A stretch of 64,000 nucleotides of DNA from positions 5,935,276-5,999,275 of the forward strand of contig NC_049983.1 of NCBI RefSeq assembly GCF_000003815.2. Reading direction: 5' to 3'. A program made the position numbers and the translations under genes. The notes below the pieces were generated by a model. It made no database searches. It was not told where the DNA came from and worked only from the letters and a program-made list of their open reading frames with translations. This DNA comes from Branchiostoma floridae. Lineage: Eukaryota; Chordata; Leptocardii; Amphioxiformes; Branchiostomatidae. Of this stretch, positions 30,459-45,400 are shown one piece after another (the first letter of the stretch is position 1; the number at the start of each line of letters is the position of its first letter).

Positions 30459-33400
30459 GTAAGTGTCACGCTGAAAAATGCAGGAATTTCGAAAATTAAA
30501 TTGAAGACCTTATTGTCCTACGAAAATGATATGTTGTCCCTTTAATTCAACCTGGAACGGAAATGGTCTTGATTTATCAATTATTATTTTGACTTGTCTG
30601 ACTTCTGTCATGTTTTTAGATGTTCTGTTGCGTACACCTATTTATTTCCTCTGTAATATGTTTTATTTTATTGTATGTGTACCTGGGCCCCGTTGAAAAT
30701 CAGTTTGTCAAAACCGGGTCACCCAGGCGTCTTAAAATTTTAATAAACAATAAACAATAAATTTCTACCCCACTGGGCTAAGCACACGCCACATGTTAAC
30801 AATCAAATACATATCTGTGTACATATAAACGTCTTAGCTATACTCCAGTACATTCGACTTCCTCTCGCTTCTTGGTAATTGTTAGTGGTATTAGTTAGTG
30901 TCGGTTTATCGAGTTCTGTAAGGAATATACAAATCTTTTTACTCTTTCTTGCAAGTACTAGTACCTGAAGTGGGGAAATTTACTTATAACACATAGCCAA
31001 AAATAACACATAGCCAAAAACAATGCTTCTATCGCTATCATATACGAAAGACAATCTAAGGTAAAGCATACTTCGTCTTCTACTTTACCGAAACCACAAA
31101 ATTGGCAAATTCTTTGTTCTATAGGAGTTAATGAAGGAGAGACAGGCCTGGAAGCAGCTCTCTATCTTCATGGCTAAGTATTTAGTACGCCCAACGACAT
31201 GTAGTACATGGGGCTAGGATTACCCTGGGAGCCATCCGGGGTCGGGCAGCTTGGACAGTTTATCGGTAGCCCAAGACAGTCATGCCCGCCGAGCTCCTAT
31301 TAGCGCCCCGGGGAGTTTAAGCCCGATTAGGTCCACCTGCCCTTTAGCGATTACTCCTTCGGGCTTAAACTCCCCCGGAGCGCTAATGTGAGTACGGCGG
31401 GCAGGCTGCCATGGCTCCCCGAACAAAACACGCGAAGAAATCTCGCTAGCTACCCGTCCTGTCTGGATTCCCAGGGTAGGCTAGGATAGGAGGATAGGAA
31501 TAAAAGAATAGAATAGAAGTACTAGTTGTAATGCAAAATTCCATGCAGTTACCACTGGTGAGAGACTGTGCCGATGTGTGTAGAACTGTTTCTGTTTCAA
31601 ACCGTTATTTAAGTGGTTTTATCACATACAGAAGGATACTAAATGCCAAGTTTCGAATGGAAAACAACATTGTAAGATGCAATCGATTTGCCTAACACCC
31701 TACCACAATGTTTCTCTGCCACTACTAGACTGTGGTCGTCAAGAAGTCCAAGTTGCTGCAGCAGAACCCGTCCAAGTTCGCCTGCGCAGACGACATGGTG
31801 AACATGACCTTCCTGCACGAGGCCGCTGTGCTGGGGAACCTGAGGGAGCGTTACGAGAACACTCTCATCTACGTAAGTATCCTCTTTTTTTGTCATAAAT
31901 ACAATGGACAAAGATATAGAAAAGTCAGGCTGAATAAAAATTCGGAAACTTAAACTATGCGGCTCCAGATGTCTTACTGTGGGATAGATGCGGTGCGATA
32001 GATGTCGGTTAACTGAGGAATGAGTCCACTCTACTACATACAATAAACAAAGATATAGACACAGTGGCGCTACATGCACTCACGAACGTTTACTTATATT
32101 ACAGCACCAGAAAAAAAGCTACATACGTTTAGACAAGAACAAAGTTAAGCAAATTTCGAGAACAAACGTAAGATCTAACAGATGCCAAATTACTTTAACT
32201 ATGGTTCAGACCTATATGTAGTTGATCTTTGAGTAATTAATTAATTGGCAAGATCAACATGAATGACTGAATGAATGACTAATTTATTAGCGCCAAAACG
32301 GTGCACATACATGTACATATCATTGCAGCCATACAAGGCTGAATTGGTGTATGGTACATAATACATTTGTCAAAAACTTCATTAAGATGCATTTAACAAA
32401 TGAATGATACAATGAAAGGGAGGGTGCTATTTTTGAATCTGCAGGATGACCTGCATCTAAACTGTGGGTAGTTGTCATTTGTGCGTAGTTCCCTCCCATG
32501 AACACTTCCCCGTTTCGGGGGTAACTAGCCAGAGAAAAGTGGGGACTTCGACACAGACAGTGCAAATTTCAAAGAAAGACTGCGGCGTCTCAGGCACAGG
32601 GAAGTAAGTGACAGTTGTTCTAGGGCCCTGTCGTAGCCAACATAGTGTCTACCTAGAATTATTCTGCACGCCCTCTTTTGTACAGCTTCAATACACTTTA
32701 ACATGAGCTATCAATGTTTTCCAGACCTACTCCGGCCTGTTCTGCGTCGTGATCAACCCCTTCAAGCTCCTGCCCATCTACACCCCGAACGTGGTGGACC
32801 AGTACCGCGGAAAGAGGCGTACGGAGGTTCCGCCCCATCTCTTCTGCGTGGTGGACAATGCCTACCAGAACATGGTGTCAGAGCGCCAGTGCCAATCCTG
32901 CCTCATCACGTAAGGAATCTTCATATTGCATACATTCAATAATGTTTTGAATAGTTGAACATTACTGCGTCTTTAATCCGATTCTATCTGGAGCGTAACT
33001 TGGGCGTTTTGTTACGTTTCTACTAAGACTTCACCGACTTAATTTTATGGATGACACGGCCCGCGAGCGCATTGATTTTCACCTGTTCTAAAACGAAAAC
33101 TGGCCACATGCCACCCAATAAGGTGCGCTCCCACCGCACTTGTGTCAAGCTTGCGTCACTGCGGGGTTAGAAAGATACTCAACAAATTTCAGAGATAAAG
33201 AACGAGTTTTCTTTCTTTTTGTGTATTTTGTCGTCTTACGTAACTTTATATCATACTTTTACGTATTGCGCAATATCTTAATCATAAAGAATCGGAGAAA
33301 ATAACAAAACAGTGACGCAGTAACGAACCCCGCAGTGACACAAGCTTGATACAAGTGCAGTGGGAGCGCACCTGTAGCAGCCCTGGTCAATCATGATTTT

Positions 33401-36400
33401 ATGCTTGCCTGTCTGTCTGAGAATCTGTTCTCCAGGGTAAGGGGCACATGATCAGGGCATGGGGGGCACAGTGCCATTGTTCCTGTCTTTAAACAAAAAT
33501 GGCAATAAAACTTGATTGAAATGGCGACGATTGTCTCTTACAGTCTTACTAGAGGTGAACATAAGACAAATCAAGTCTTGGAAAGAATGGACTTAGTGTT
33601 TAGTCCTGTACTTCGTTTTTAGCGGCATTTTTCACCCTCGATTAGTTTTGGGGTCTCCAGAGGATATCATCTATAAAAGTCAGTGTTGCCTGATTGTATA
33701 AATCTTGCCTTTACTGCAGTGGCGAGTCTGGTGCCGGGAAGACTGAGAACACGAAGAAGGTTATTGCGTACCTGGCCATGGTTGCCGGAACTCCCGGGGG
33801 TGGCCAAGAGAAAAAGGTAAAACGTTTCCGTCTTATTTGCTGCACGCTTCACTAGGGGTGGGTAGAAAACCATTTTTTTCTTGTTTGACCGGTCCAGAAA
33901 TACTGGACCTGAGAAAAATCAACTGACCGGATTTTGGACCGGTTAGACAATGAACAGATTATAAAGACAGACCTTCACGTGTTTGGGGGCTTACAGGTGC
34001 AAGGAAATAACAAGAGCGAAGTAGAGGAGAGTTGATAGTCGCTTGTACCAAGTTTCTATGATAAAACTTGGTCTAAAACATAGATCAGTTATTATTGTTG
34101 TTTAAATGAAAATAGGGTTTTTAAACGACGGTGGACGTCGGATACTCGACCAGAATAGAATCCTTTGTAGCGAAATGAAACATAAACATTGTTTGAGTAT
34201 CGCCCACTCACAAGTTTTCACAGATAATTAGGTTCAGGTTCAGGTCCTGGACCTGGACCGTACCTGTACCTGAATTTGTACGTGCACACACACCCGCAAT
34301 CGTCTCATTTGTTCATGGCCATCTCGTGATAGTTTCACCCTCATTTTACACCTCTGTACATTTTGTCAACACTCGTCTTTACCAAATTTATTTCTTTCAC
34401 TGCCAGATCGGTCTAGAGGAGCAGATCGTGCAGACTAACCCTGTACTGGAGGCTTTTGGTAACGCCAAGACTGTGAGGAACAACAACTCCTCCCGATTCG
34501 TAAGTAATCCCATGTACCGATATTTGCTTGTAGTTGACGATTGTTGTAATGTTTACATACATTAGTGTAGCTAGTAAACGAATGAGCTTCTGTGAAAAAT
34601 ACAGATGGTTTTAATTTGCATGCATGCAGTCTTTTCACATACTATCTCCCAAGTGTTCCTTTCACGTCGTTGTGTGTAGGGTTTCTTGTATATCTGGTCA
34701 ACTGTCTTTTTTTTTACATTGTTTTGCCTACAGGGTAAATTCATCCGTATCCACTTCACCAAAATTGGCAAGCTGTCCGGAGCTGATATCGAGAGCTGTA
34801 AGTACCGTTGTAATTTCTACAAATAACCACTAAATCAGTATTGAAAGCGAAAATCGGTACTTCAAATCAACAAGACGTATATCGTTTAAAACAAAACTTT
34901 CAACAATAGTCACAATAGTAGAAGTCTACTGTGCTTTGTTGATGCAGTGGCCTGGACACTGCAGCTGCAGTCAGTCTTTCTTCAACTCTCTCTACTTTGT
35001 CCTGTTCATCGCGAGCTTTCTTAGCTCCCGTAGTTTTCTTTCTGACCGCAATGGTCCTAACCTTGTATCCTTTAGATCTGCCTTCAGTAAGCCTAGCAGG
35101 ATTTTACAGTGTCTTTCTTTTCGCGATTTGTATGTATCGGAGTCAATCAAGGCAAAGTCGGGCAGGGGTGTTGGTTGGCATTCTCAGTACGTGTCCAAAC
35201 ATAGATCAACTGGCATGTTTTACAATAGTTTACCCCCTAATATATAATGTAGTACTATTTTGTATGATTGAACTGTCACTCACAGCATGACGTCTTCTTG
35301 TAACAGATCTGCTGGAGAAGTCCCGTGTTGTGGACCAGCTGCCCGGCATGGAGCGTGGTTACCACATCTTCTTCCTCATCATGTCCAACGGCATCCCGGC
35401 TGTCACGGGTAAGTATGGTCGTTGACATCCTGGAGAATAGAAATACACCAGTAAATGAGAAAGCTTAAGCATAAAATGGTCAATAGAACTACTGACGACG
35501 GATAGTGATATCCTTTTTTAACAAAATAGATAACGTTATCAAAACTGCTAAAACACGTCACTTCACGGTAGCGTGCAAAGTCCAGTGGTTAGCGGCCCTG
35601 CCTCTGGAACTAGGAGGCTTGTGTTCGATTCCAGTTGTGTCGATCACCCAACATAAACGCTACCGGAAAGGGTTGCAGTCCTTAGGACGGGACGTTGAGC
35701 CTGAATCCACTGTTCACTGTGCTTGTCTAAATGAACTTGGGGAATTTCCCCGGTACAATGAACCTGTACATACTGCACATAGTGTCTGTCCTCTCTGTCC
35801 CGACCAGTGAACAGCTCTTCAGTGAGCTAAAACTGGATCGACATCAGTTACTCCAAATTTTCCTCAAGCAATGACTGTTTTTAAAGGTAAGGTATATGCC
35901 TCCAAATTTTCAAAGTCCATCTTGTTCACGGAGAGTGACATAGTTTTGATCCCGCGAGAGATCACGAGACTAGGTCAGGCTTGCGTAGATCATCTGCCCC
36001 CTCTCCTCGCCTACTTGCGGAGTAGGGGTAGGTAGGACAAGTAGGATCGACATCGCTTTCCTTTCCTTTCAGAGCGCATCATGACTGGCACGGACCCCTC
36101 CGTGTACCACTTCGTGAAGGAGGGTGTGTACACCGTGGCCGGTATGGACGACCAGGAGGAGATGCGTCTTACGGACGAGGGTTTCGACATTCTGGGCTTT
36201 GAACCTCAGAACAAGTCCAGTGTGTACGACTTCTGTGCCGGCATCCTGCATATGGGAAATCTGAAGTACGTGGACAAGAAAGAGCAGGGAGACTGCGACG
36301 ATCCTGCTCGTAAGTACAATCTACTTTTGTGGTCGTTCACATACAGAAACGCAAAAATACTGATCCACTGCAGTATCTTATAATGTATATCATTTTTGAC

Positions 36401-39400
36401 AATCAAAGCATCTACACCAGTTTGTACTGTAGTCCAATCACTGAATCGTGTGTTTTATAAATTGCCCCATTGCAGCTGCGGAGAAGGCAGGCCGTCTGTT
36501 CGGCGTCGATGGCATGGGACTTCTCAACAACATCTTGAAGCCACGTGTCAAGGTCGGCAACGAGTTTGTGACCAAGGGCCAGACCGCCCAACAGTGTTCC
36601 AACTCCACTAGTGGTTTGGCCAAGGGTATCTATGGCAAGGTCTTCAAGTACCTGATTGACGTGTGTAACTTGACCCTGGCTACTGAGCACGAGAGAGCCT
36701 TCTTCATTGGTGTGCTGGATATCGCTGGCTTTGAGATCTTCGAGGTGAGGAACAGCCTCATCATCAAGCTAGATTGATAGTACATCCTTGTAATGTTGTA
36801 TATTGCAATTGTAGAGTATGTGGGGAAGGACAACCTCAAGCCAACCGTTCACACTTACGCCCCACCCTCTTAAAAGATGCTGGAGCCGCATGTTCCCTGT
36901 ATAGGAACCAGTACATATTGCAATTGTAGTTTGATTGATTTGTTCAGCATGGGACAAAGATATCTCTGCACACATCAACATGAGATCTGGAAGGTGCTTT
37001 AGGGTTTATAGAGTTGCAAAAATGTGACTGCAAACCTATGCCCGTCTAGATTACTAAATCAAAATACTGTGTTGTTATGTTCTTTAGCTGAACAGTTTGG
37101 ACCAGTTGTGCATCAACTACACCAACGAGAAGCTACAACAGTTCTTCAACCACCACATGTTCGTACAAGAGCAGGAGGAGTACAAGGCCGAGCAGATCGA
37201 ATGGACCTTCGTGGACTTCGGCATGGACTTGGCAGCCTGCTTGGAGCTGATTGAAAAGGTTCGAATGTTACTTTCTTTCAGCAGTACTTAACAGCAATGC
37301 CTTGGTTCGCGATGCGGAAGATGTTTAGTCTAATTTTTCTTAACTTCTAAGGAAAGACGTGCATGGCTAGATCTTGAAATCAAAACTACGGCACCGATCA
37401 TTATGTCGATACCTTAGAGAGACTTTAAAGCATCAAGCCTCTTTGTCAATAAATGCATGTAGAATCACCTGTGATGTACCCTCCTCGATTTTTGACAGAA
37501 GAGTGGGCAAACAGTGTAAGATGCTATCAAAATTAAAGTATGCAAAGACAATCACTGTATGAACAAATACAACTATATAACCTTTACAGAAAAACGGCCT
37601 GCTGCCTATCTTAGAGGAACAGTGCATCATGCCCAAGGCTAGCGACAAGACCCACATCGAGAAGTTGAATGGCACTCATCTGGGCAAGAACCCCAAGTAC
37701 GGCAAGCCCAAGCCAGGCAAGAAGAAGTACGAGGCTCACTTTGAGCTGGGTCACTACGCCGGACCTGTGGCCTACAACATCAACGGCTGGCTGGACAAGA
37801 ACAAGGACCCAGTGAACGAGAGCGCTGTCATCACCCTGAAGGGCAGCAAGAACCCGCTCATGCCTCTCATTTGGTCAGACTACCAGACAGCAGAGGAGCA
37901 GGCTGGTCAGTCATTGTTGTGTAAAATACAAGTATAAAACATAAATCTCCGCAAACCGTTATTGGCTTTATTTAGACACGAATCCTGTTGTTTAATCCAC
38001 AGGACATAGGAGTTTTCTTTTACACAACCAGTTGATCTCACTTGCTGACGTTTCGATGTTTGTCAGACATCTTCCTTAGAGCGTCTAACTGGAGCTCTGC
38101 TTCTCGCCGAGCGCTATATGTAGCCAATGTAGGTGGCGCTTTTGCGGCGAGAACACAATCCCAAACGTGGCTGATTTTGCACTTCCCCTCGTCCCTGTTC
38201 ATCACTGGGGTTGACTTCCTTATCTAGATTGCTTCTTTAATCCAACGGATGCGTCTGTTGCAATTGTCTTCTCTATCTGTTACCTTGGCCCCGTTCTCTA
38301 CCAACCTGATGAAATAATTATGGTTTTCGTATGTTTAATACATGCTTCACGTCCTACACTTGCAGCTGATAAGAGCGGTGGCAAGAGGAAGAAGAGTGGC
38401 TCCATGCAGACTGTGACCAGTGTTCACAGGGTAAGTATCATTCAGTACTACAGACAGAAGATTACATTGAAGACACGCCTCCTTGCTCAAACTGCGACTT
38501 TGTAATTTCCTTGAGCAAAAGACAATCGGAATATACCTTTGATGTTTTCTTTAGTCACGACTGGTACATTAAAATGTGTTTTGTACATTTCCCTGATAGG
38601 AGCAACTGGCTTCATTGATGGCCAACCTCCACGCCACCTACCCCAGCTTTGTGCGTTGCCTGATCCCCAACGAAATCAAGACTGGCGGTATCATCGACGG
38701 GCCTCTGGTCTTCAACCAGCTGACTTGCAACGGTGTACTTGAGGGTATCCGTATCTGCCAGAAGGGATTCCCCAACAGGAGCATCTATGCCGACTTCTTT
38801 GACAGGTGCGACCAAGCTCTAGTACTTTTCAGTTTAATTCCTTTCAGAAAGCCACATCGAGTTTTAATCTGGCATCACAAATTCGACAATTTCGGATTTT
38901 TTTTTACAAAGAGGTATTTTATTAATATTTTCATTAGTATTCTATTCACTTATATTGTGATACAAAATGTATAATAAAGCAAAATTTGCTGTACATGTTT
39001 GAGTTTCTCTTTCAGAACTATCCTCCTACGCACGGACATCCATCGGCGAAACCGCCTGTATGGATGTACCCTGCTTTCTGAACCGTCACTTTTAGTTTCC
39101 GTGGGCGTTGCCACTAACCAGCTGTCAGCCAAAAGAGAATATGCCTTTCAGTTTTTAAAAGGGATCTCGCATATATTAGGGCAAGCTCATAAATATTCAT
39201 AAGCAGGGCGGTCATATAAGCAGGTTATAAGCAGGTCGGATGTCCCTGCGTAGGAGGATGTTTCAGAACAGACTCAGATTAAAACAACCGAGTGAAAATT
39301 CTACATGTAACTTTGTAAACTATGTACATTCAGGTACAAGATCCTGGCTGCTGATTTGTTTGACCCTAACGAATTCTTGGAGGGAAAAGACGCCTGCCAG

Positions 39401-42400
39401 CTGATCCTTGATAAGATCAAGCTGGACAAGGCCAGGTATTCCTGTGGTCTCAACAAGGTGTTCTTCAAGGCTGGCACCTTGGCTATCCTTGAGGAGATCC
39501 GTGAGGAGAAAGTCAACGAAATTTGGACAATGATCACGTCTCGCGCATTTGGCAAGCTCCAGCGCAAGAAGTACCTGAAGCTGTGGGGTTCTAGGTGAGT
39601 AGCTCCCATTTTTCTGATTCTTTCAGTAGTGACTTAATATGTTACAGTATTTCTCAATGTCAACAATGGTTCATAAACTGAAAGGTATTTAAATCTGGTC
39701 TTTTTTCTTCTCCTGTTACCGACATTCTTATTAAAAAAGAGCAATAATGGGACACTGAATTGTACTTTTCAACCACATGTTTAAAAAAACGAGGTATGAG
39801 GTCTCCAACACTCGGTCATTCCATTTTAGGGCGGCTGTCGGCACACTGCAGCGTAACATCCGTGCATGGTTCAGGCTGCGTAACGACTGGTGGATCAAGA
39901 TGTACCAGGCGCTGCAGCCCAAGCTGACTGGAGGCATGGCAGAGGAACTGCTAAAGGAAACCAAGATAAAATTCGCGGTACGTTTCTTGTTGTCATACTC
40001 CTACGCATAGACGGCGCCAGCAAACCGCCTCTTGCCTGTACTCTGCTATCTCAACCGTCATCCTATTCCTGTGGGCGTCGCCACAAATAAACCAGTTGTC
40101 AGCCAATCAGAGAATATGCCTTTCAGTTTTCAAAAGGGATCTTGCATACATAAGGGAGGCTCATTAATATTTATAAGCAGGGCGGTCAGGAACTGATGGT
40201 GACGTTTGAGATAGCAGAGTACAGACAAGAGGCGGTTTGCTTTTGACACATGTTAGAGATAAAAGGTTCCAGGAAAAAATTTAGTCCGATATTATTGCGT
40301 GTTCTGAGTTGTCCCTGTCCCTGAAAAGGCAGCTTTGTCTGATTTCTTCAGCAAATGGAGAAACACTATGAGAAGGTTACCAAGGATCGGGCTGAGTTGC
40401 AAGCAAAGTACAACGACGTCATGGCTGCCAAGGACAAGATTAATGAGCTGTTGTTCAACGTAAGATTCCTGTATTTCTCTTTATAGTACATACGCTATGG
40501 TGAGACATCAAAAGCAAGGCATGACTGTTCCACGGTGATGACTGATGGCATGTTGTTAAACCATACGTCGCATTCTCACAAGAGATGCTTGGACATCGCA
40601 GATTGCAACCCTATATAGGCAGCCTGTACAGATCGACCATATGCTTAACCTACTAGCTTAAACTGACGTAAATAAGTTAGAACCTACAGAATATTTAATC
40701 ATTGTATGAAAGAGAAAAACACCTCGATATAACAAATTGTAGCTATCGCCGAGCCATGACTAAACTAAGGAACAGGGATCACCCTTCTTCAAATTGAAGC
40801 TGGTAGATACACCCGAACTCCTCCCAAAGATAGATTATACTATGTTTTGTGATGTAGGTATATAGAAAACGAAGTGCACTTTCTTCTAGAATGTTCAATG
40901 TACAAAGATATACGCAATGCCTTTGTTAATGACACTTGTAAAACAGAGATATGCACTCCTAACAACGGAAGACTTTTTCAAATATCTAATGTCATCTTGT
41001 AATAAAAATGGAAGTTTGTCTACATCTGCTTTAAGAAGAGAGAGGAAGCATGTAGATTATAGATAAGGCATAGCATTGTTTTCATTGTATCGTTCTCTTT
41101 GTATGCAACAGTTTTTAGCCCCAATGGGGCATGAATATACAATAAACATTTTTATTTCTTCCATAGGAGAGAGACATCATGCTGAACGGCGAGGAGCGCG
41201 TGAACTCCCTGCTGAAGGAGAAGGCAGAACTGGACGCCCAGCTGCAGGAAATCGAGGAGCGCGTGGAGGATGTGTCCGACCAGAACAGACAGATGGAGTC
41301 CAAGAAGATGAAGGTACATCACCACAAGCAAACCACGAGTCCACCTAAAATCATTCCTTCGGATGCACCGTTAGACACTGTCATCTTTTCTAATCTTTAC
41401 AATCATTTTTAGGGAGTTACATTTAGTCCACCAGTTTCTTATTCTTTCAAAATAAAAGTACATATTGTCTAAGCGTCTTCCGTTGACGTGTCCAACTTCA
41501 AATAGCTGAAGACTGTCACAATGGGGTACTCTTGATATAGAGAGGGTGGACGCTGGGTTTTGTAATTTGACTTTGTGCTTGGAAGAAAGAGCCCAGCTCC
41601 TCGAGTGCAGGGGCGCTACTCGCTGTCCGCCCCCCAACAATTGGTTGGCGGTGAATACCAGTAGCAGTACTGTCTTACAGCTACTATTCGCTCTCGTAGA
41701 GTCCCAATTGCACAGCACTGTTTCCGGGCATTGCGAATCGTGCTCCAACATTGTCCATTTCTTTTATCAATTACGCAGGCGGAGCAGGAATGCGACGAGA
41801 TGAAGAAAGAGATTGAAACCATCACGGCGAAGCTGACCAAGAGGGAAAAGGACAAACAGGAGGTGGAGGACAAACTGCGCGCCATGACTGAGGAGGTGGC
41901 CGTGAACGACGAGCTGATCGGCAAACTCGGCCGGGAGAAGAAGAAGCTGGAGGAACTCAACGCGGTAGGCTCGCATTTTGTAGAAAAATGCTGAAACTTT
42001 ACTTCCAACACTAAATTAAACTAGAAAGGCCGACATTTGCTTGAGAGCAAATACAGCATATTTCAGCCATCTCCCTCCTCATGTAACAATAGACTGTTCC
42101 AAAATCACTCATGTGCAAAAATGGAACACTTCTGCTTAAAATGACTTCTAACTACTAATCACACTTATGAGCAAAAATGAATCTTACAAAAACCCCTTCA
42201 AGAATGGACTCAAAAAAATAGACGACTCCAAAAACACTTCCGCTAAGAAATGGAATTTGGAATCATCAGCCGTCCAAAACCATATTTGCAAAAAATCCCC
42301 CCTCTGTGCAAGAATCGACTCTTCCTGTTATACCCCTATGTAAAGTGGAGCGATCCAAAAATATATCAGCTAAAATAGTCAGCGAAGTCCACAAAATGAA

Positions 42401-45400
42401 TTTAAAAAAAATGCCCCCTTCGTCAAAGAATGGAATCTCCCAGCTCACCCTGTTTGAAATTGCACAATAGACAAGTCCAGAAATACTCACAGTACATGGC
42501 CTTTGTATAAGAAGCAACCCAGTCAAAAACTGAATTTAAAAAAAAGTCCCCCGTGCATGAATGGGCTCTTCCAGATAAAACAAGGCTTGCTGATTGGCTG
42601 CCGAATCCTCCTCATGTACAGTCTTCAGGTGGGGGTAAACTTCCATTTAACAAATGGAATTCGGAATCATCACCCATGTCCAAAACTGATTTTTTTTTTA
42701 AATCCCCCCCTATGTGCAAAAATGGACTGTCCCAGTAGTAGTCTTATGTCAAGTGGATCAGTGCGAAAACACTTCCGCTAAAAAAAACATTGGCATTATC
42801 ACCAAAGTCTAAAAGTAAATTTTAAAATACACCCCCTGTCCAACAATGGACTCATCTAGCAAAATAAGCTCGCTCATTGGCTGGCCATTAATTGGATTTA
42901 CCTTGGTCCACCAACCACCTGGATGTCTATGGACTAGGTAGGTAGGTAGATAATTGGATCTACCTGGCACACCTGTGGCCCTGACACACCAGAATGACCT
43001 AGAGGTCGTTGACCTCGGCACTCCAACCTTACCTATCCTAAACTCTCCCACAAAAACCTCCTTAAGGAGCCATTTTGAAGTGATTTATACTACATATTAT
43101 ACATGGATCCTTTGAATAAGTATCTAGGGCACCTCTGTGCCAAATTTCAGGTCATTTGGATGTAATACCATGGTACAGGGGGCCAAAATATACAGTCTTG
43201 GTCCAAAAGTTGCAATAAAACCTCAATAAAATCATTTAAGGAGCAGATATGAAAAAAATTAAAAAAACACATTTGGGTATTGGCCCACTCTACCCTTGTG
43301 CCAAATTTCAAGTCATTTGGTCCAGAAACGGCGGAGATGAATCGCTTTGAAAATTTGACAGGAGAAAGAAAGAAAGAAAGAAACATTACGAATACAATAT
43401 ATTTCACCATACCTATGGTATGGCTGAAATATAACTATAGGGACTTACCCCTCTAAATTTTTGGTCAATCTCCGTCGACCTTGTTCACAGAATGACCCTT
43501 CTATCTACAGCAGTGACGTCAGGAACACACCACTTTTGCAGGAAGGGGTCATAAGTATCAGAAAGTATATAGTATGTAGGTATGATGTCTATGTCGTCTC
43601 TGTTGAGTGTGAGCCAGTGGGCTCTAATGTACTTCCTCGCGCGAAGGCATCCTGTTCTGAATCTTGGATTTTGACTTTGTCCAAAGAAATGGAATGTTCC
43701 GGAGACTCTAGACTCGCCTTTTGTTTTATTTTTATACCGCTTGTCTATTTTCTTTATTCGCTTTTTTTTGACAGACGGGGACAATGTGGCACTGCACTAA
43801 CTTATTTTAACAAGTCATAGTAAATTATTTTTACACCTGATACAAAGTACAGACGGGAGGTAAAGGTACTCTTTTACCTCCCCGACCGAAGAGAGGCACC
43901 CATTTTTCACCTTGGTGGAGTGAGGAAGTTGTGGTGAATGCCTTTCCCAAGGGCACAACGTCGGGGGCACGGCGAGGATCGAACTCGGAACCTCTAGGCT
44001 CTGAGTCCAACACTTTCCCCGTTATCCCACACATAACGCTTTCCTATTTCAAGTATGTTTGTGGATCTCAAATATTTGTAGAGTCAACACATAAAGCTTG
44101 GGTAATCAGCTCGCTCATTTAAATATATCTGGTATATTTCAGCAAACCCTGGATGACCTCCAGTCCGAGGAAGACAAGACCCAGAACCTCACCAAGCTCA
44201 AGGTCAAGCTGGAGCAGACCTTGGATGACGTAAGATGTACATTATATTCACTCCATGCTGGGAAAATGTCAACCTCAGCTATTGCGACATCTCAGAGTAG
44301 ATATATCGATACTAATTTGTGTAAATCTAAAATCCTCATTTTCAAAATATTCACATCATTTGTGATTTCGAATTCGTTGTGCTTACCTCCCGGAAAAGCT
44401 ACAAATTAATGTCCCAAATTTCAGCTTGAGGACAACCTTGAGCACGACAAGAAGATCCGTTCGGACGTTGACCGCGTCAAGAGGAAGCTGGAGAACGACC
44501 TGAAGAACGCCCAGGATCTGGTGATCGAACTGGAGCGCTACAAGGTCGAACTTGAGGAGAAGCTAAAAAAGTGAGAGGACTAACAATGATGATCTTTATT
44601 TACATATTATCATATAGCCAGGCGCCGTGGACCAACCAGAAGGTCCCATTCCATGTTAGTTATGACGCCGTAACACCAGTGTTGATTCTGTTTAACACCT
44701 GACCAATCAGAAGGAGCGATACACAGGAGAGCAACCAATCAAAATAGCACAGAGCATGGAGGAAATATCAGTTAACAATGCTGTCTGTGGCTGTCATTTT
44801 ACATACAAAGAGTTCGTCGTTGGTTAACCATTCACACCGTGTGTCTATATTGAGATCACTGGTAAAAGAGTTGCGTATATCATTGTATAAAGAACACTGA
44901 TATAAAATGGACTTCATTCCCTATACATTTGGAGCTACCAAGTGTACAGATTCGGACATCTTAGTTCTTACCAATGATGTAAGTACATCAGATGACAAAT
45001 TGCTTTCTTATGGCTCGTACCACAGGAAGGAGTTCGAGATCAACGCCTTGAACACTAAGGTTGAGGACGAGACTTCCCTGGCAACTCAGCAGCAAAAGAA
45101 GACCAAGGAACTACAGGGCAGGATCGAGGAGCTGGAGGAAGAACTGGAGACAGAAAGAGCGGCCCGTGCAAAGGTAAGATACACTTACGTTATGGATGTT
45201 CAATGGCACCGCAGATGTGATCGCAGCCAAAATGCCGAGGCGCAAGTTCTGTGCGCGGAATTTTTTATCAGTTTGCTTTTCACCACTAGTAAATCAAAAG
45301 AATCAACTTTCGGATTTGATTGCAAATCTATTATGCGATTACCCACATTTTCATGCTTATAAATGGCAACTGACTAATTCTATAATATTACTACCTGGTA

